Source: an uncultured Lachnospiraceae bacterium (GTDB lineage: Bacteria; Bacillota; Clostridia; Lachnospirales; Lachnospiraceae). Taken from it: 64,000 bases of DNA. Location of the stretch: the NCBI GenBank assembly GCA_910577015.1, contig CAJTKU010000004.1, forward strand, positions 1 through 64,000. The letters run 5' to 3'. Made by a program: the position numbers and the translations under genes. Position 1 is the stretch's first letter. Every line of letters begins with the position of its first letter. The notes under the pieces were generated by a model. The model saw only the letters and a list, made by a program, of their open reading frames with translations, searched no databases and was not told the origin of the DNA. This document shows positions 8,841-17,419 of this stretch, in pieces.

Positions 8841-9590
8841 ATGGAAAGAAGAAAGATTATTGCAGGCAACTGGAAAATGAACATGACGCCCAGTGAAGCC
8901 GTGGCATTGATTGAAAAATTAAAACCGCTGGTGGCAACGGACAGCGCGGACGTGGTTTTCTGCGTACCCGCCATCGATATCATCCCTGCGGTGGAAGCGG
9001 TAAAGGGAACCAATATCGGAATCGGCGCAGAGAACATGTATTTTGAGGAGAAGGGAGCTTTTACGGGCGAGATTTCCCCCGCCATGCTCACGGACGCCGG
9101 CGTGAAATACGTTATCATCGGACATTCCGAGAGAAGGGAATATTTTGCGGAAACCGACGAAACCGTAAACAAAAAAGTCCTGAAAGCATTTGAACACGGA
9201 CTTACTCCCATTATCTGCTGTGGGGAATCCCTGACCCAGAGGGAACAGGGCATCACCATCGACTGGATTAGGCAGCAGATTAAGATTGCATTCCTGAACG
9301 TAACGGCCGGACAGGCAAAGGACGCAGTGATTGCATACGAACCCATCTGGGCCATCGGCACAGGCAAGGTTGCCACTACCGAACAGGCACAGGAGGTATG
9401 CGCAGCCATCCGTGCATGCATCGCAGAAATCTACGATGATGCCACGGCAGCAGCAATCCGTATCCAGTACGGCGGTTCCGTATCCGCTGCAAGCGCTCCC
9501 GAACTGTTTGCCCAGGCAGACATCGACGGAGGCCTTGTGGGCGGCGCTTCTTTAAAAGAAGATTTCGGCGCAATTGTAAACTGGCAGTAA
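8841..9590 (+). CDS. tpiA: Triosephosphate isomerase
   Basis: This 249-residue cytoplasmic TIM-barrel enzyme interconverts dihydroxyacetone phosphate and glyceraldehyde 3-phosphate. Visible are the active-site Asn10 and Lys12 (GNWKMN), the catalytic His in IIGHSERR, the catalytic Glu in [12 protein letters not shown], which includes the flexible loop, and the phosphate-binding YGGSV and GGASL. It is the last gene of the pgk-tpiA transcript and ends at a strong terminator; phosphoglycerate mutase and enolase are not in the window. Confidence 0.97.
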   Translation: MERRKIIAGNWKMNMTPSEAVALIEKLKPLVATDSADVVFCVPAIDIIPAVEAVKGTNIGIGAENMYFEEKGAFTGEISPAMLTDAGVKYVIIGHSERREYFAETDETVNKKVLKAFEHGLTPIICCGESLTQREQGITIDWIRQQIKIAFLNVTAGQAKDAVIAYEPIWAIGTGKVATTEQAQEVCAAIRACIAEIYDDATAAAIRIQYGGSVSAASAPELFAQADIDGGLVGGASLKEDFGAIVNWQ

Positions 9591-9599
9591 CATCATAAA

Positions 9600-9650
9600 A
9601 AAGAGGGCGACCCCAAGTCGATTCTGACTCAGGGTATGCCCTCTTTCTTT
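9600..9650 (+). terminator. Intrinsic terminator after tpiA
   Basis: AAAGAGGGC (9600-9608) pairs with GCCCTCTTT (9638-9646), extended by further internal pairing, and is followed by a T-rich tail. It lies 10 nt after the tpiA stop and closes the glycolytic transcript. Confidence 0.8.
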
Positions 9651-9681
9651 TATCTTATAATACCGGAACGGACGACTAACT

Positions 9682-9860
9682 TCCGGATTTTGCATTGTGG
9701 CGTCCCCGGTGTGCATTTGATTCCATAAGGGACCGTGTAAAAACGCTGGTACTTGGATGCTGTCCTGTAGCATCCTATGTACCACTGCGTTTTTACCCGA
9801 GCGGGAGCGTGTCCCGTTGGAACAAATGCACACCGGGGACGCCGCAATGCAAAATCCGGA
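9682..9860. repeat. 179-nt near-perfect hairpin (MITE-like element or structured RNA)
   Basis: Two arms of about 85-90 nt are near reverse complements. Perfect pairing blocks are 9682-9697 with 9845-9860 (16 bp), 9699-9719 with 9823-9843 (21 bp), 9737-9746 with 9787-9796 (10 bp), 9748-9752 with 9779-9783, and 9755-9760 with 9770-9775, closing on a 9-nt loop. The only sizeable asymmetry is an insertion in the right arm near 9797-9810. There is no T-run after it, so it is not a simple terminator. It fills most of the 384-bp gap between tpiA and the EAL gene. The short reading frames inside it are products of the symmetry. Confidence 0.75.
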
Positions 9861-9876
9861 GGCCGTTATCAAAAGG

Positions 9877-9906
9877 TTGCCAATATCGGACAATATATGC
9901 TATAAT
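9877..9906 (+). promoter_or_regulatory. Promoter of the EAL/pilus region
   Basis: TTGCCA (9877-9882) and TATAAT (9901-9906) are separated by 18 bp, immediately downstream of the long hairpin and about 60 nt upstream of the EAL-protein start codon. Confidence 0.6.
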
Positions 9907-9974
9907 AAGTAAAATATCATACGATACCAAAGGGTAAGGAAGGGTTTGCCCTGTGCGGGGACGGGGGTATAGAT

Positions 9975-11915
9975 ATGATTTTTGTTTATGAATTTGAAAT
10001 AGCGGCGCTAGTGTTTATGACTATTTTCCTGCTGCATTTTCTGGTACACCGGCAGCTTCCTCTGATGAGGACCAGATTGTTTTTGGCATACCTGATAAGC
10101 AGTATGGCAGGCTGCGCGGTTAATATCCTGTCAAGCTGGGGATGTGCGAATACGGATAAGATGCCCTTGTGGCTTAATCAGGCATTGGCATTTTTGTTTT
10201 TTGTGCTGGAAACAGTCTGTTGTTATATCTTTTTCTGGTATACGATTCAGATGTGCGGCGGAGACGGAAAGTGGAAAAACAGGATGCTTCGAGCCGGGGC
10301 AATTCCGGTTTTTATGCTGGCATTCCTTATTTTTGCGACGCCTTTTACCGGCTGGATGTATTATTTTGACGAAGGAAAGGGTTATGTTCCCGGAGTGTGG
10401 AGCAGTTTGATTTATTTTTCCGTTATTGGGTATGCCCTGGCGGAGCTTATCATATTAATAGTAAACAGGAATAAAATCAGAAAAACAAATCAGGTAATCA
10501 TGGTTCTGTATTCGTTGTTTATGATGTGCAGCGCCGGTATGCAGCTGTATCATAGGGAACTGCTTTTGAACAGCATCACAAGAGCCGTGGTTCTCCTGCT
10601 TATTTATGTGTCCATGCAGAACCCGGGAAGCCTTGTGGACAGTGTGTCCGACAGATATAATGAGCTGGCGTTCAGGATTATGGTGCGGGATAAAATCGAA
10701 CACAGACAGAGTTTTACGGTGGTATATCTGCATTTGTACAAGTTTAACCACATTAGCGCCGTTATCGGTTATAAAAATGTGGACAGTCTTTTGGAACAGG
10801 TGGGCAGGTTTTTTGCGGCGGTAGGCGGGGAAGAAAATACCTATCGCACACAGACGCATGAGTTTGCCCTGATTATGCCGGCAGAGGAAGCCGCGGTGGA
10901 AAAAGCCGTCAGCGCTGTCCGGGACCGCTTTTTACAGAAATGGAAAGCAGGAAACCTTGATTTAATGATGAGGGTTGATATAGTTACGGCCAGCAGTCCG
11001 GAGCATTTTGAATCTATATCCGAAATGAATGCGTTACGGGATTATCTGCTTGAGTGTGCCAAGACCAAAGGAACAGGCGCCCTGATAATGGCGGATGAGG
11101 GACTGAAAGAAGAATACAGGCGGTTAAACAGGGTGGAGCAGGCCATCAGCGAGGCGATAGAGAAAGACGGCCTGGAGGTATATTACCAGCCGATTTATTC
11201 CATGAAGGACAAGAAGCTGGTGGCGGCGGAAGCGCTGGCAAGGCTGCATGATGAGGCACTGGGCAATATCTCTCCGGCTGAGTTTATTCCGGTTGCAGAG
11301 AAAAACGGCACCATTATTGAACTGGGCAGGCAGATATTTGAAAAGTGCTGCAGGTTTATTGCGGATGAGCTGCTTCCCCGCCCGGAATTGGGTATCAGGT
11401 CCGTCCATGTTAATCTCTCGGTGATACAGTGTATTCAGCCGGATATGGCGGAGGAGTTTATCAGAATCATAGAAAAATACCGGGTTCCGCCATGTATGAT
11501 TAATCTGGAACTGACGGAACGGATGACTCTTGACGCCACGGATTTAATGCGCACCCATATGAAAAAACTGGGAGAATACGGCGTTCGTTTTTCCTTGGAT
11601 GATTATGGGACAGGGAGTTCCAACTGTGCGTATCTGATTGATTATTCCTTTGGCATGGTGAAATTTGACAAGCAGATGATGGATTCCTATTTTGCCAACG
11701 AATCCGCACACATTATTCTGAAAAATGAGTTTAAGACCTTAAAAGGGCTGGGCATTGACATCGTGGCGGAGGGGATTGAGACCAAAGCGCAGGTGGATAA
11801 GCTGGAAGAAGAGGACATGAATTACATACAAGGTTATTATTTTGCAAAACCGGCTCCCGGACAGGAGTTTTTAAGACTGATACAGGCACAGAATGTACAA
11901 AAGGCGGCATACTAA
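9975..11915 (+). CDS. Membrane EAL-domain c-di-GMP phosphodiesterase with degenerate GGDEF
   Basis: This 646-residue membrane protein has about seven hydrophobic segments in residues 1-215, a degenerate GGDEF domain (about 225-360; the signature is replaced by RTQTHEFALI), and an EAL domain (about 380-640). The EAL catalytic set looks complete: EALAR, the Asn of HVNLS, ELTE, DDYGTGSS, VKFDK, EGIE and QGYYF. It should therefore hydrolyse c-di-GMP, with the dead GGDEF perhaps acting as a regulatory nucleotide site. The ribosome binding site is weak (GGGGGT). PilB begins 42 nt after its stop, and PilB carries a c-di-GMP-binding domain, so this enzyme probably lowers the signal that drives pilus assembly. 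Confidence 0.88.
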   Translation: MIFVYEFEIAALVFMTIFLLHFLVHRQLPLMRTRLFLAYLISSMAGCAVNILSSWGCANTDKMPLWLNQALAFLFFVLETVCCYIFFWYTIQMCGGDGKWKNRMLRAGAIPVFMLAFLIFATPFTGWMYYFDEGKGYVPGVWSSLIYFSVIGYALAELIILIVNRNKIRKTNQVIMVLYSLFMMCSAGMQLYHRELLLNSITRAVVLLLIYVSMQNPGSLVDSVSDRYNELAFRIMVRDKIEHRQSFTVVYLHLYKFNHISAVIGYKNVDSLLEQVGRFFAAVGGEENTYRTQTHEFALIMPAEEAAVEKAVSAVRDRFLQKWKAGNLDLMMRVDIVTASSPEHFESISEMNALRDYLLECAKTKGTGALIMADEGLKEEYRRLNRVEQAISEAIEKDGLEVYYQPIYSMKDKKLVAAEALARLHDEALGNISPAEFIPVAEKNGTIIELGRQIFEKCCRFIADELLPRPELGIRSVHVNLSVIQCIQPDMAEEFIRIIEKYRVPPCMINLELTERMTLDATDLMRTHMKKLGEYGVRFSLDDYGTGSSNCAYLIDYSFGMVKFDKQMMDSYFANESAHIILKNEFKTLKGLGIDIVAEGIETKAQVDKLEEEDMNYIQGYYFAKPAPGQEFLRLIQAQNVQKAAY

Positions 11916-11957
11916 TTTAGCCAGATGTGTTTTCCGTGTACAGAAATGGGGATTGAC

Positions 11958-13652
11958 ATGACAGATTTCAGAAGAAAGAAAATACGTTTGGGAGAAGCGC
12001 TTACAAGCGGCGGCGTTATTTCGGAGGCACAGCTGCAAAGGGCGCTTGAAATGCAAAAGGGAAGCGGCAGGAAGCTTGGGGAGATTCTGGTTGGCGCCGG
12101 CATGGTGACGGAAGAAAAGATAGCGGAAGTTCTGGCGGCGCAGCTTGGTTACGAAAATGTGGATTTGCAGAATATCTCCATCCCGCAGGAAGTGCTGGAT
12201 TTGGTAGCGCCCTCCGTATTAAAGAAGAGTCAGGTTCTCCCTATAGAGTTTGCACAGGATAACATGAATATCTTACGCCTTGCCATGGCGGACCCCATGG
12301 ACATGGGAGCCATGGATGATATCGCCATCATTACGGGATATCAGGTTGAGCCGGTGGTGGCAACGCCCAGAAGCGTCATGCTGGCAATCGACAGGTTCTA
12401 TGGGCAGGAGGAAGTGGATTCCGCCCTGGAAGCGTATACGAAAGAGCGGGCGATTGAGGAGGAAGAGGAAGATGCCTTCAGCGAAGACATCAACAATTCC
12501 CCGATTGTCATGCTGGTAAAGGATTTGATAGAAAAGGCGGCGAGACAGAGGGCTTCCGATATCCATATAGAGCCGATGGAAAAAAAGGTGCGTATCCGTT
12601 ACCGTATTGACGGAGCTTTGTACGAAAAGGCCCGCTACGATGTCAAAATTATGCCGGCGCTGGTTGCCCGTCTGAAAATCATTGGCGGCATGGATATTTC
12701 CGAAAAAAGAAAGCCGCAGGACGGACGTATTACGCAGGTGGTTGACAGGATAGAATACGACATCCGTGTTTCCGTGCTGCCTACCGTGTTCGGAGAGAAG
12801 ATTGTTATGCGTCTTGCGTCCAAGACGGCGTTGAACAGGGAAAAGAGCCAGCTGGGGCTGAAACCGGCCGAGATGAAGCAGTTTGAACGCATCCTGAAAA
12901 ATCCCCACGGTATTCTGCTGGTGACAGGGCCTACCGGAAGCGGTAAAACCACGACGCTTTATACGGCGTTAAATGAACTGAATACAGAGGATGTCAATAT
13001 TATTACGGTAGAAGACCCGGTGGAGGCCAATCTGGACGGCGTCAATCAGGTACAGACAAATAACAAGGCGGGCCTTACTTTTGCAAGCGCCCTGCGCTCC
13101 ATTCTCCGTCAGGACCCGGATATTATCATGATTGGAGAAATCAGGGACCAGGAAACGGCAGGGATTGCGGTACAGGCTTCCATCACAGGACATCTTGTGG
13201 TAAGCACCCTCCACACCAACTCCTCAGCCAGCACCATTACCCGTCTGGTGGATATGGGCGTGGAACCATACCTGATTGCGGATTCCGTTGTAGGCGTTAT
13301 CGCACAGCGTCTGGTGAGAAGGCTTTGCCCGAACTGCAAGAGGCTTCGTATGGCAACGCAGGATGAAGTGGAGATTCTTGGCGGCAGGCCGGGGGATGAA
13401 ATACAGGTTTATGAGCCGTGCGGCTGTTCCCAGTGTGACAACATGGGTTACAAAGGGAGGATTGGCGTTTATGAAATCATGGAAATGACGCCTTCCCTTC
13501 GCCATATCATCAGTAAAAACGGTATGGTTGAAGATATAAATGCACAGGCAATCAAAGAAGGGATGCACACCCTGCGCATGAGCGCAACAGAATATGTGCT
13601 TTCGGGGATGACATCCATCCATGAGATGATGCGGGTATCCTTTGATGAGTAA
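11958..13652 (+). CDS. pilB: Type IV pilus extension ATPase PilB with MshEN c-di-GMP-binding domain
   Basis: This 564-residue cytoplasmic hexameric ATPase powers pilin polymerisation. The N-terminus shows two 24-residue RLGxxL-type motifs (residues 10-33 and 39-62) joined by a 5-residue spacer, the exact MshEN arrangement known to bind c-di-GMP. The T2SSE domain carries Walker A GPTGSGKTTT (about 324-333), the Asp box, Walker B DPDIIMIGEIRD and the zinc-binding CPNC...CGCSQC tetracysteine (about 457-491). The ATG at 11958 gives the usual family N-terminus; ribosome binding is weak (GGGGAT) and the ATG at 11946 is an alternative. pilC follows after its own promoter. Confidence 0.93.
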   Translation: MTDFRRKKIRLGEALTSGGVISEAQLQRALEMQKGSGRKLGEILVGAGMVTEEKIAEVLAAQLGYENVDLQNISIPQEVLDLVAPSVLKKSQVLPIEFAQDNMNILRLAMADPMDMGAMDDIAIITGYQVEPVVATPRSVMLAIDRFYGQEEVDSALEAYTKERAIEEEEEDAFSEDINNSPIVMLVKDLIEKAARQRASDIHIEPMEKKVRIRYRIDGALYEKARYDVKIMPALVARLKIIGGMDISEKRKPQDGRITQVVDRIEYDIRVSVLPTVFGEKIVMRLASKTALNREKSQLGLKPAEMKQFERILKNPHGILLVTGPTGSGKTTTLYTALNELNTEDVNIITVEDPVEANLDGVNQVQTNNKAGLTFASALRSILRQDPDIIMIGEIRDQETAGIAVQASITGHLVVSTLHTNSSASTITRLVDMGVEPYLIADSVVGVIAQRLVRRLCPNCKRLRMATQDEVEILGGRPGDEIQVYEPCGCSQCDNMGYKGRIGVYEIMEMTPSLRHIISKNGMVEDINAQAIKEGMHTLRMSATEYVLSGMTSIHEMMRVSFDE

Positions 13653-13699
13653 AAATTGGTGTGTTTGCACAAAAAATAGGAACAAGTAAGCCAAAATTA

Positions 13700-13728
13700 T
13701 TGCATTTTGACAGCTAATATGATAGAAT
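13700..13728 (+). promoter_or_regulatory. Internal promoter upstream of pilC and the pilins
   Basis: TTGCAT (13700-13705), a 17-bp spacer and TAGAAT (13723-13728) with an upstream TG (extended -10) lie in the 116-bp gap between pilB and pilC. It would allow pilC and the structural genes to be expressed separately from pilB. Confidence 0.6.
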
Positions 13729-13768
13729 AAAACATAATACTAATGTACTGTGACAAGGGAGAGCATAC

Positions 13769-14983
13769 ATGACAGCTTATGGTTATGAGGCGATAGATAA
13801 GACCGGTAAAACCGTTACCGGAAGTATCGAGGCTGATTCAATTGACAAAGTAAAGATGGATTTGAAGCAGCAGGGACTGACTGTTCTGGAGGTGAAGGAG
13901 CAGAGCCTTCTCAGCAAGGACTTGAATATCTCCTTCGGGGGGAAGCCCACAACGCGTGATTTGAGCGTTTTCTGCCGACAGTTCGTCAGCATGAACAGGG
14001 CGGGCGTATCCATCTTAAGCACCTTGAAGATGCTGGATGAACAGACGGAAAACAAAATCATGAAGGAAGCGGTGAGCGGCGTCCGTGTAAGCGTGGAAAA
14101 GGGTGAAACTTTTTCCAGCGCCTTGGCGCAGTATCCGAAGGTGTTCCCGGAGCTTATGGTCAGCCTTGTGGCGGCAGGAGAGTCTTCCGGCAGTCTTGAC
14201 ATAGCCCTGGAGCGTATGGCGGTACAGTTTGAAAAGTCCACCAAAATCAGGTCGCTGGTGAAAAAGGCGATGATTTATCCCGCCGTGGTAGCTGTTATAG
14301 CGGTTATTGTGGTGATAGTGATGTTGATATGGGTTATTCCGGGATATGCCAATATGTTCGCGGAGATGGACGCCGAACTGCCGGGCATTACCCTTTTCAT
14401 GATGGCATGCGGCAATTTTCTTAAGACCAGATGGTATATTGTTGTTCCGATTGTGGTGGCAATTATAGTCGGATTAAGGTTATTCAGCAAAACTGATTCC
14501 GGGAAGCATGTTTTTCACGGCTTGAAGCTTAAGATAGCGGTTATGAAGAATCTGGAGGTCAAGCAGGCTTCCTCGATGATGGCGCGTACCATGAGTACCC
14601 TTTTGGCTTCGGGCGTGCCGATTATAGAAGCAGTGGATATCGTGGGTGATACCATGGAAAATGTCTACTTTAAGGAAGCCATGGACATGTGTAAAAATGA
14701 AATCATGATTGGCCAGCCTTTATCCAGACCCCTTGAGCAGTGCGGATTGTTCCCGCCGATGGTGTACCATATGGTAAAGATTGGCGAGGAAGCCGGCAAC
14801 ACGGAGGAGATGCTCACAAAGCTTGCCGACTACTATGATGAAGAAGTGGAGATTGCAGTGCAGTCCCTGATGGCAGCCATGGAGCCCATGATTATCGTGG
14901 TGCTTGCAGCCATCGTCGGCCTGATGATAGCGTCGGTAATGGCTCCCATGATTAAACTGTACGACGTACTGGGAACGCTGTAA
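13769..14983 (+). CDS. pilC: Type IV pilus inner-membrane platform protein PilC
   Basis: This 404-residue polytopic membrane protein of the GspF/PilC family links the PilB ATPase to the growing pilus. The two T2SSF cytoplasmic domains (about residues 65-190 and 265-390) are each followed by hydrophobic segments, the clearest near 170-190, 220-240 and 370-395. The N-terminal region has the usual Y-x-Y-E-A-I-D-K-T-G-K start. GGGAGAG precedes the ATG. Length matches the family. It heads the platform and pilin segment of the operon. Confidence 0.93.
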   Translation: MTAYGYEAIDKTGKTVTGSIEADSIDKVKMDLKQQGLTVLEVKEQSLLSKDLNISFGGKPTTRDLSVFCRQFVSMNRAGVSILSTLKMLDEQTENKIMKEAVSGVRVSVEKGETFSSALAQYPKVFPELMVSLVAAGESSGSLDIALERMAVQFEKSTKIRSLVKKAMIYPAVVAVIAVIVVIVMLIWVIPGYANMFAEMDAELPGITLFMMACGNFLKTRWYIVVPIVVAIIVGLRLFSKTDSGKHVFHGLKLKIAVMKNLEVKQASSMMARTMSTLLASGVPIIEAVDIVGDTMENVYFKEAMDMCKNEIMIGQPLSRPLEQCGLFPPMVYHMVKIGEEAGNTEEMLTKLADYYDEEVEIAVQSLMAAMEPMIIVVLAAIVGLMIASVMAPMIKLYDVLGTL

Positions 14984-15017
14984 ATGATTTGACAAATAAA
15001 CGGGAGGGAAGGAAAGA

Positions 15018-15425
15018 ATGAAAGTAAGACAGAATCAAAAAGGCTTTTCATTAGTGGAACTGATTATTGTAATCGCCATCATGCTGGTGCTTGTAGGCAT
15101 TCTTGCCCCCCAGTTTGTAAAGTATGTGCGCCGCTCGCGTGTGGCGGCGGATGTTGCCAATGCGCAGGCGATTGCGGACGCCATCAACGCAGCGGTTGCG
15201 GACGGCACGTCTTTTACGGGATTTGTAAACGGCGGCGAGACCTTTAAAGGCACGGAAGTCACCGGGCTTCCCGGCATCACGAAGGTACCGGCAAGCAAAA
15301 TTGACAGTGAGCTGCGCTGGATAGTGAACTGGACCGACGAGGGCGGCGTCTGGGAAATCAAGCTTGGAGCCCATATCATTTATCCGGACCCCACCAATTT
15401 TCAGGCGGCCCACAATTCATGGTAA
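15018..15425 (+). CDS. pilA: Type IV pilin, copy 1
   Basis: This 135-residue prepilin has a short basic leader, a G^FSLVELIIVIAI cleavage and helix site with Glu5, and a hydrophobic alpha-1 helix. Its first 40 residues nearly match the pilin encoded 83 nt downstream, and the C-terminal half keeps the same TGLPG-x-TKVP framework and a YPD ending, so the two arose by duplication. GGGAGGGAAGG precedes the ATG. Its codon use resembles the rest of the locus, unlike copy 2. It may be an alternative or minor major-pilin form. Confidence 0.9.
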   Translation: MKVRQNQKGFSLVELIIVIAIMLVLVGILAPQFVKYVRRSRVAADVANAQAIADAINAAVADGTSFTGFVNGGETFKGTEVTGLPGITKVPASKIDSELRWIVNWTDEGGVWEIKLGAHIIYPDPTNFQAAHNSW

Positions 15426-15437
15426 TATTATTCCGAA

Positions 15438-15471
15438 TTAACCACTGCTGTGTAGGGATGGCAGTGATTAA
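15438..15471 (+). promoter_or_regulatory. Stem-loop between the two pilin genes
   Basis: TTAACCACTGC (15438-15448) pairs with GCAGTGATTAA (15461-15471) with one mismatch and a 12-nt loop. No clear T-run follows, so it is more likely an RNA-stabilising or processing hairpin than a full terminator. It would act between the two pilin messages. Confidence 0.45.
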
Positions 15472-15508
15472 GATAAAATATTTTCAATAAGAAGGAGAGA
15501 GCAAAGTT

Positions 15509-15943
15509 ATGAAAAAGAAAATGGATAACAAAGGTTTTTCATTGGTTGAGTTAATCATCGTAATCGCCATCATGCTGGTACTGGTTGGTATTCTGGCGCC
15601 TCAGTTTGTAAAATATGTGGCACGTTCCAGACAAGCAGCAGACGTTACCAACGCACAGGAAATTGCAGCAGCAATTGACGCTGTGACTGCAGATGGTACT
15701 CATGCCAGTGTTTCGTTTACTCCTGCTGGAGGAACTGCTACAGCTTTAAGTGCAACTACTACTTTAAAGGCAGGTGATGCAGTAACTGGTTTGCCTGGTT
15801 TCACAAAGGTGCCGACATCCAAAGTAAATGCAAGTTACGATTGGGTTGTGTCTTGGACTGCAGAAGATGGTGTTACCAAGATTACACTGGGTGGTGTAGA
15901 AGTTTACCCTGATGCTTCTGCTTATCCTCCGACAACACCGTAA
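15509..15943 (+). CDS. pilA: Type IV major pilin candidate, copy 2
   Basis: This 144-residue prepilin has the leader KKKMDNKG^FSLVELIIVIAI, Glu5, the same alpha-1 helix as copy 1 and a similar C-terminal frame. The middle (about residues 65-90) is rich in Thr, Ala and Ser. Codons from about 15,680 onward end mostly in T or A, unlike the GC-ending codons of its neighbours. This may mean adaptation for very high expression, which would suit the main pilus subunit, or recent sequence replacement. AAGGAGAGAG precedes the ATG. Major-pilin status is inference. Confidence 0.9.
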   Translation: MKKKMDNKGFSLVELIIVIAIMLVLVGILAPQFVKYVARSRQAADVTNAQEIAAAIDAVTADGTHASVSFTPAGGTATALSATTTLKAGDAVTGLPGFTKVPTSKVNASYDWVVSWTAEDGVTKITLGGVEVYPDASAYPPTTP

Positions 15944-15977
15944 TAATTATAATTTATATTTTTGAAAGGACACTTCC

Positions 15978-16745
15978 ATGCTCCCGACATCACTGAAAAT
16001 CTTACTGTACATAATCGTCTTCCTTTACGGGATTGTCATTGGCAGCTTCTTAAACGTATGCATCTGCCGGATTCCCAGAAAGGAGAGTATCGTCAGGGTT
16101 CGTTCCCACTGTGAAAGCTGTGGGTACCAGCTTAGATGGTATGATTTGGTACCGCTTTTCAGTTATCTGTTTCTGGGAGGGAAGTGCCGCAAATGCAAAG
16201 CCGGGATTTCCATTCAGCACCCCTTAATTGAGGCGCTGAATGGAGCCCTATATGTACTTACGTTCGCTGTCTGCGGGATAAGCGTAGAATCCCTGCTCTA
16301 CTGCTTGACGGGCAGCGCGCTGTTGGCACTGAGTGTCATTGATTTCAAGACCTATGAGATTCCAATCGGTTTCAATATCTTTATTGGAATACTGGGGATA
16401 GTGAGAGTTATCACTGATTTAGGGAACTGGATGGAGTATCTCATTGGTTTTGTGGCAGTGAGTGCATTCCTGTATATTTTATATGTATGCAGCAAAGGCA
16501 GGGCAATCGGCGGCGGTGACATCAAACTCATGGCCGTCTGTGGCTTGCTTTTGGGCTGGAAGAAAATTATCCTCGCTTTCCTTATCGGATGCATTGTGGG
16601 CTCTGTCATCCACCTTATCCGCATGAAATTATCCGGCGAGGGCCGCCAGCTTGCCATGGGTCCCTACCTCTCCATAGGCGTCATTATCTCCGCCCTGTGG
16701 GGCGCTGAATTTATCACATGGTACCTGCATCTTTTCACATTTTAA
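15978..16745 (+). CDS. pilD: Prepilin peptidase (type 4 leader peptidase/N-methyltransferase)
   Basis: This 255-residue polytopic membrane aspartic protease cleaves prepilins after the leader Gly and methylates the new N-terminus. The cytoplasmic loop has the zinc tetracysteine CESC...CRKC (about residues 45-75). The two catalytic aspartates are in VIDFKTYEIP and GGGDIKL. Around seven hydrophobic segments fit the family. AAAGGA precedes the ATG. It lies among its substrates: two pilins upstream and four pilin-like proteins downstream. Confidence 0.93.
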   Translation: MLPTSLKILLYIIVFLYGIVIGSFLNVCICRIPRKESIVRVRSHCESCGYQLRWYDLVPLFSYLFLGGKCRKCKAGISIQHPLIEALNGALYVLTFAVCGISVESLLYCLTGSALLALSVIDFKTYEIPIGFNIFIGILGIVRVITDLGNWMEYLIGFVAVSAFLYILYVCSKGRAIGGGDIKLMAVCGLLLGWKKIILAFLIGCIVGSVIHLIRMKLSGEGRQLAMGPYLSIGVIISALWGAEFITWYLHLFTF

Positions 16746-16799
16746 TGTAAGACGAAAACCATCCGAATGCAGGCGGAAACTATATAGCAAGGTGGAAAC

Positions 16800-17321
16800 A
16801 TGAACAACAAAGCATTTTCTTTAATTGAATTGATTGTAGTGATTGCAATCTTATCCGTACTGGCAGGCGTATCCGCAATCGGAATCGGTCTTGTCAGCGG
16901 CAAGCCCGCGGAAAGCTGTGCCAATAAGCTGGTGTCGGCAATCCAGAGCAACCGTATTACGGCCATGGGCAAAATGGATGCCCGCCTTGAAATTTATGAG
17001 GACGGGAATGGCATCTGGATAAGGGAAGTGATTACGGAAGTGGGAGAACCTGACAAGGTTACCACCGTACGGATTGGCGATAAGGGTGTAAGGCTGGAGT
17101 TCCAGATTACAGGGGACGCAGCGGATTTCTGGCGTCCTATCGGCGATGCAGGCCATCCTCTTATCCTTCATTTTAACCGCAGCAGCGGCGCCTTTCAGGA
17201 TTTGTCCCTGATGGGGGCGTCCTATGAAGGAAAATACTGTGTGGCGATAAGAAGCAGCAAAGCCCGTACAGTAAAGAGAATAAGCCTTACCTATCTTACG
17301 GGAAAAATTGCTTTAGAGTAG
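16800..17321 (+). CDS. GspH/FimU-like pseudopilin with Ala at the -1 cleavage position
   Basis: This 173-residue prepilin-like protein starts MNNKA^FSLIELIVVIAI. The hydrophobic helix and Glu5 are intact, but the residue before the cleavage site is Ala5 instead of Gly, so processing may be slower or different. The globular part resembles GspH/FimU minor pseudopilins in length and in a C-terminal beta-rich pattern. Its place before the assembly proteins and minor pilins suits a role in priming the pilus tip. A hairpin with a T-run follows directly. Confidence 0.8.
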   Translation: MNNKAFSLIELIVVIAILSVLAGVSAIGIGLVSGKPAESCANKLVSAIQSNRITAMGKMDARLEIYEDGNGIWIREVITEVGEPDKVTTVRIGDKGVRLEFQITGDAADFWRPIGDAGHPLILHFNRSSGAFQDLSLMGASYEGKYCVAIRSSKARTVKRISLTYLTGKIALE

Positions 17322-17329
17322 AAAATGAC

Positions 17330-17366
17330 AAAAGGGCAAAGGCAGCGCATGTTTGAGCCCTTTTTT
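17330..17366 (+). terminator. Internal hairpin with T-run inside the pilus operon
   Basis: AAAAGGGC (17330-17337) pairs with GCCCTTTT (17357-17364) and the run of six T ends at 17366. It separates the pilin/peptidase segment from pilM and the minor pilins. It could be a full terminator, if an undetected promoter precedes pilM, or a partial attenuator that lowers expression of the assembly genes. Confidence 0.65.
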
Positions 17367-17419
17367 ATGCAATAGATATTTGGCAGTCGCATTAGAAATA
17401 AACGAGAGGGAGAAAAAAT

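Noticed and set aside
9650..9937. Small open frames on both strands inside the long hairpin
   Set aside because: The two frames resemble each other because the DNA is palindromic; no ribosome binding sites and no recognisable protein.
13707..13712. TTGACA as -35 for the pilC promoter
   Set aside because: No -10 at 16-18 bp from it; the TTGCAT/TAGAAT pair with extended -10 is spaced better.
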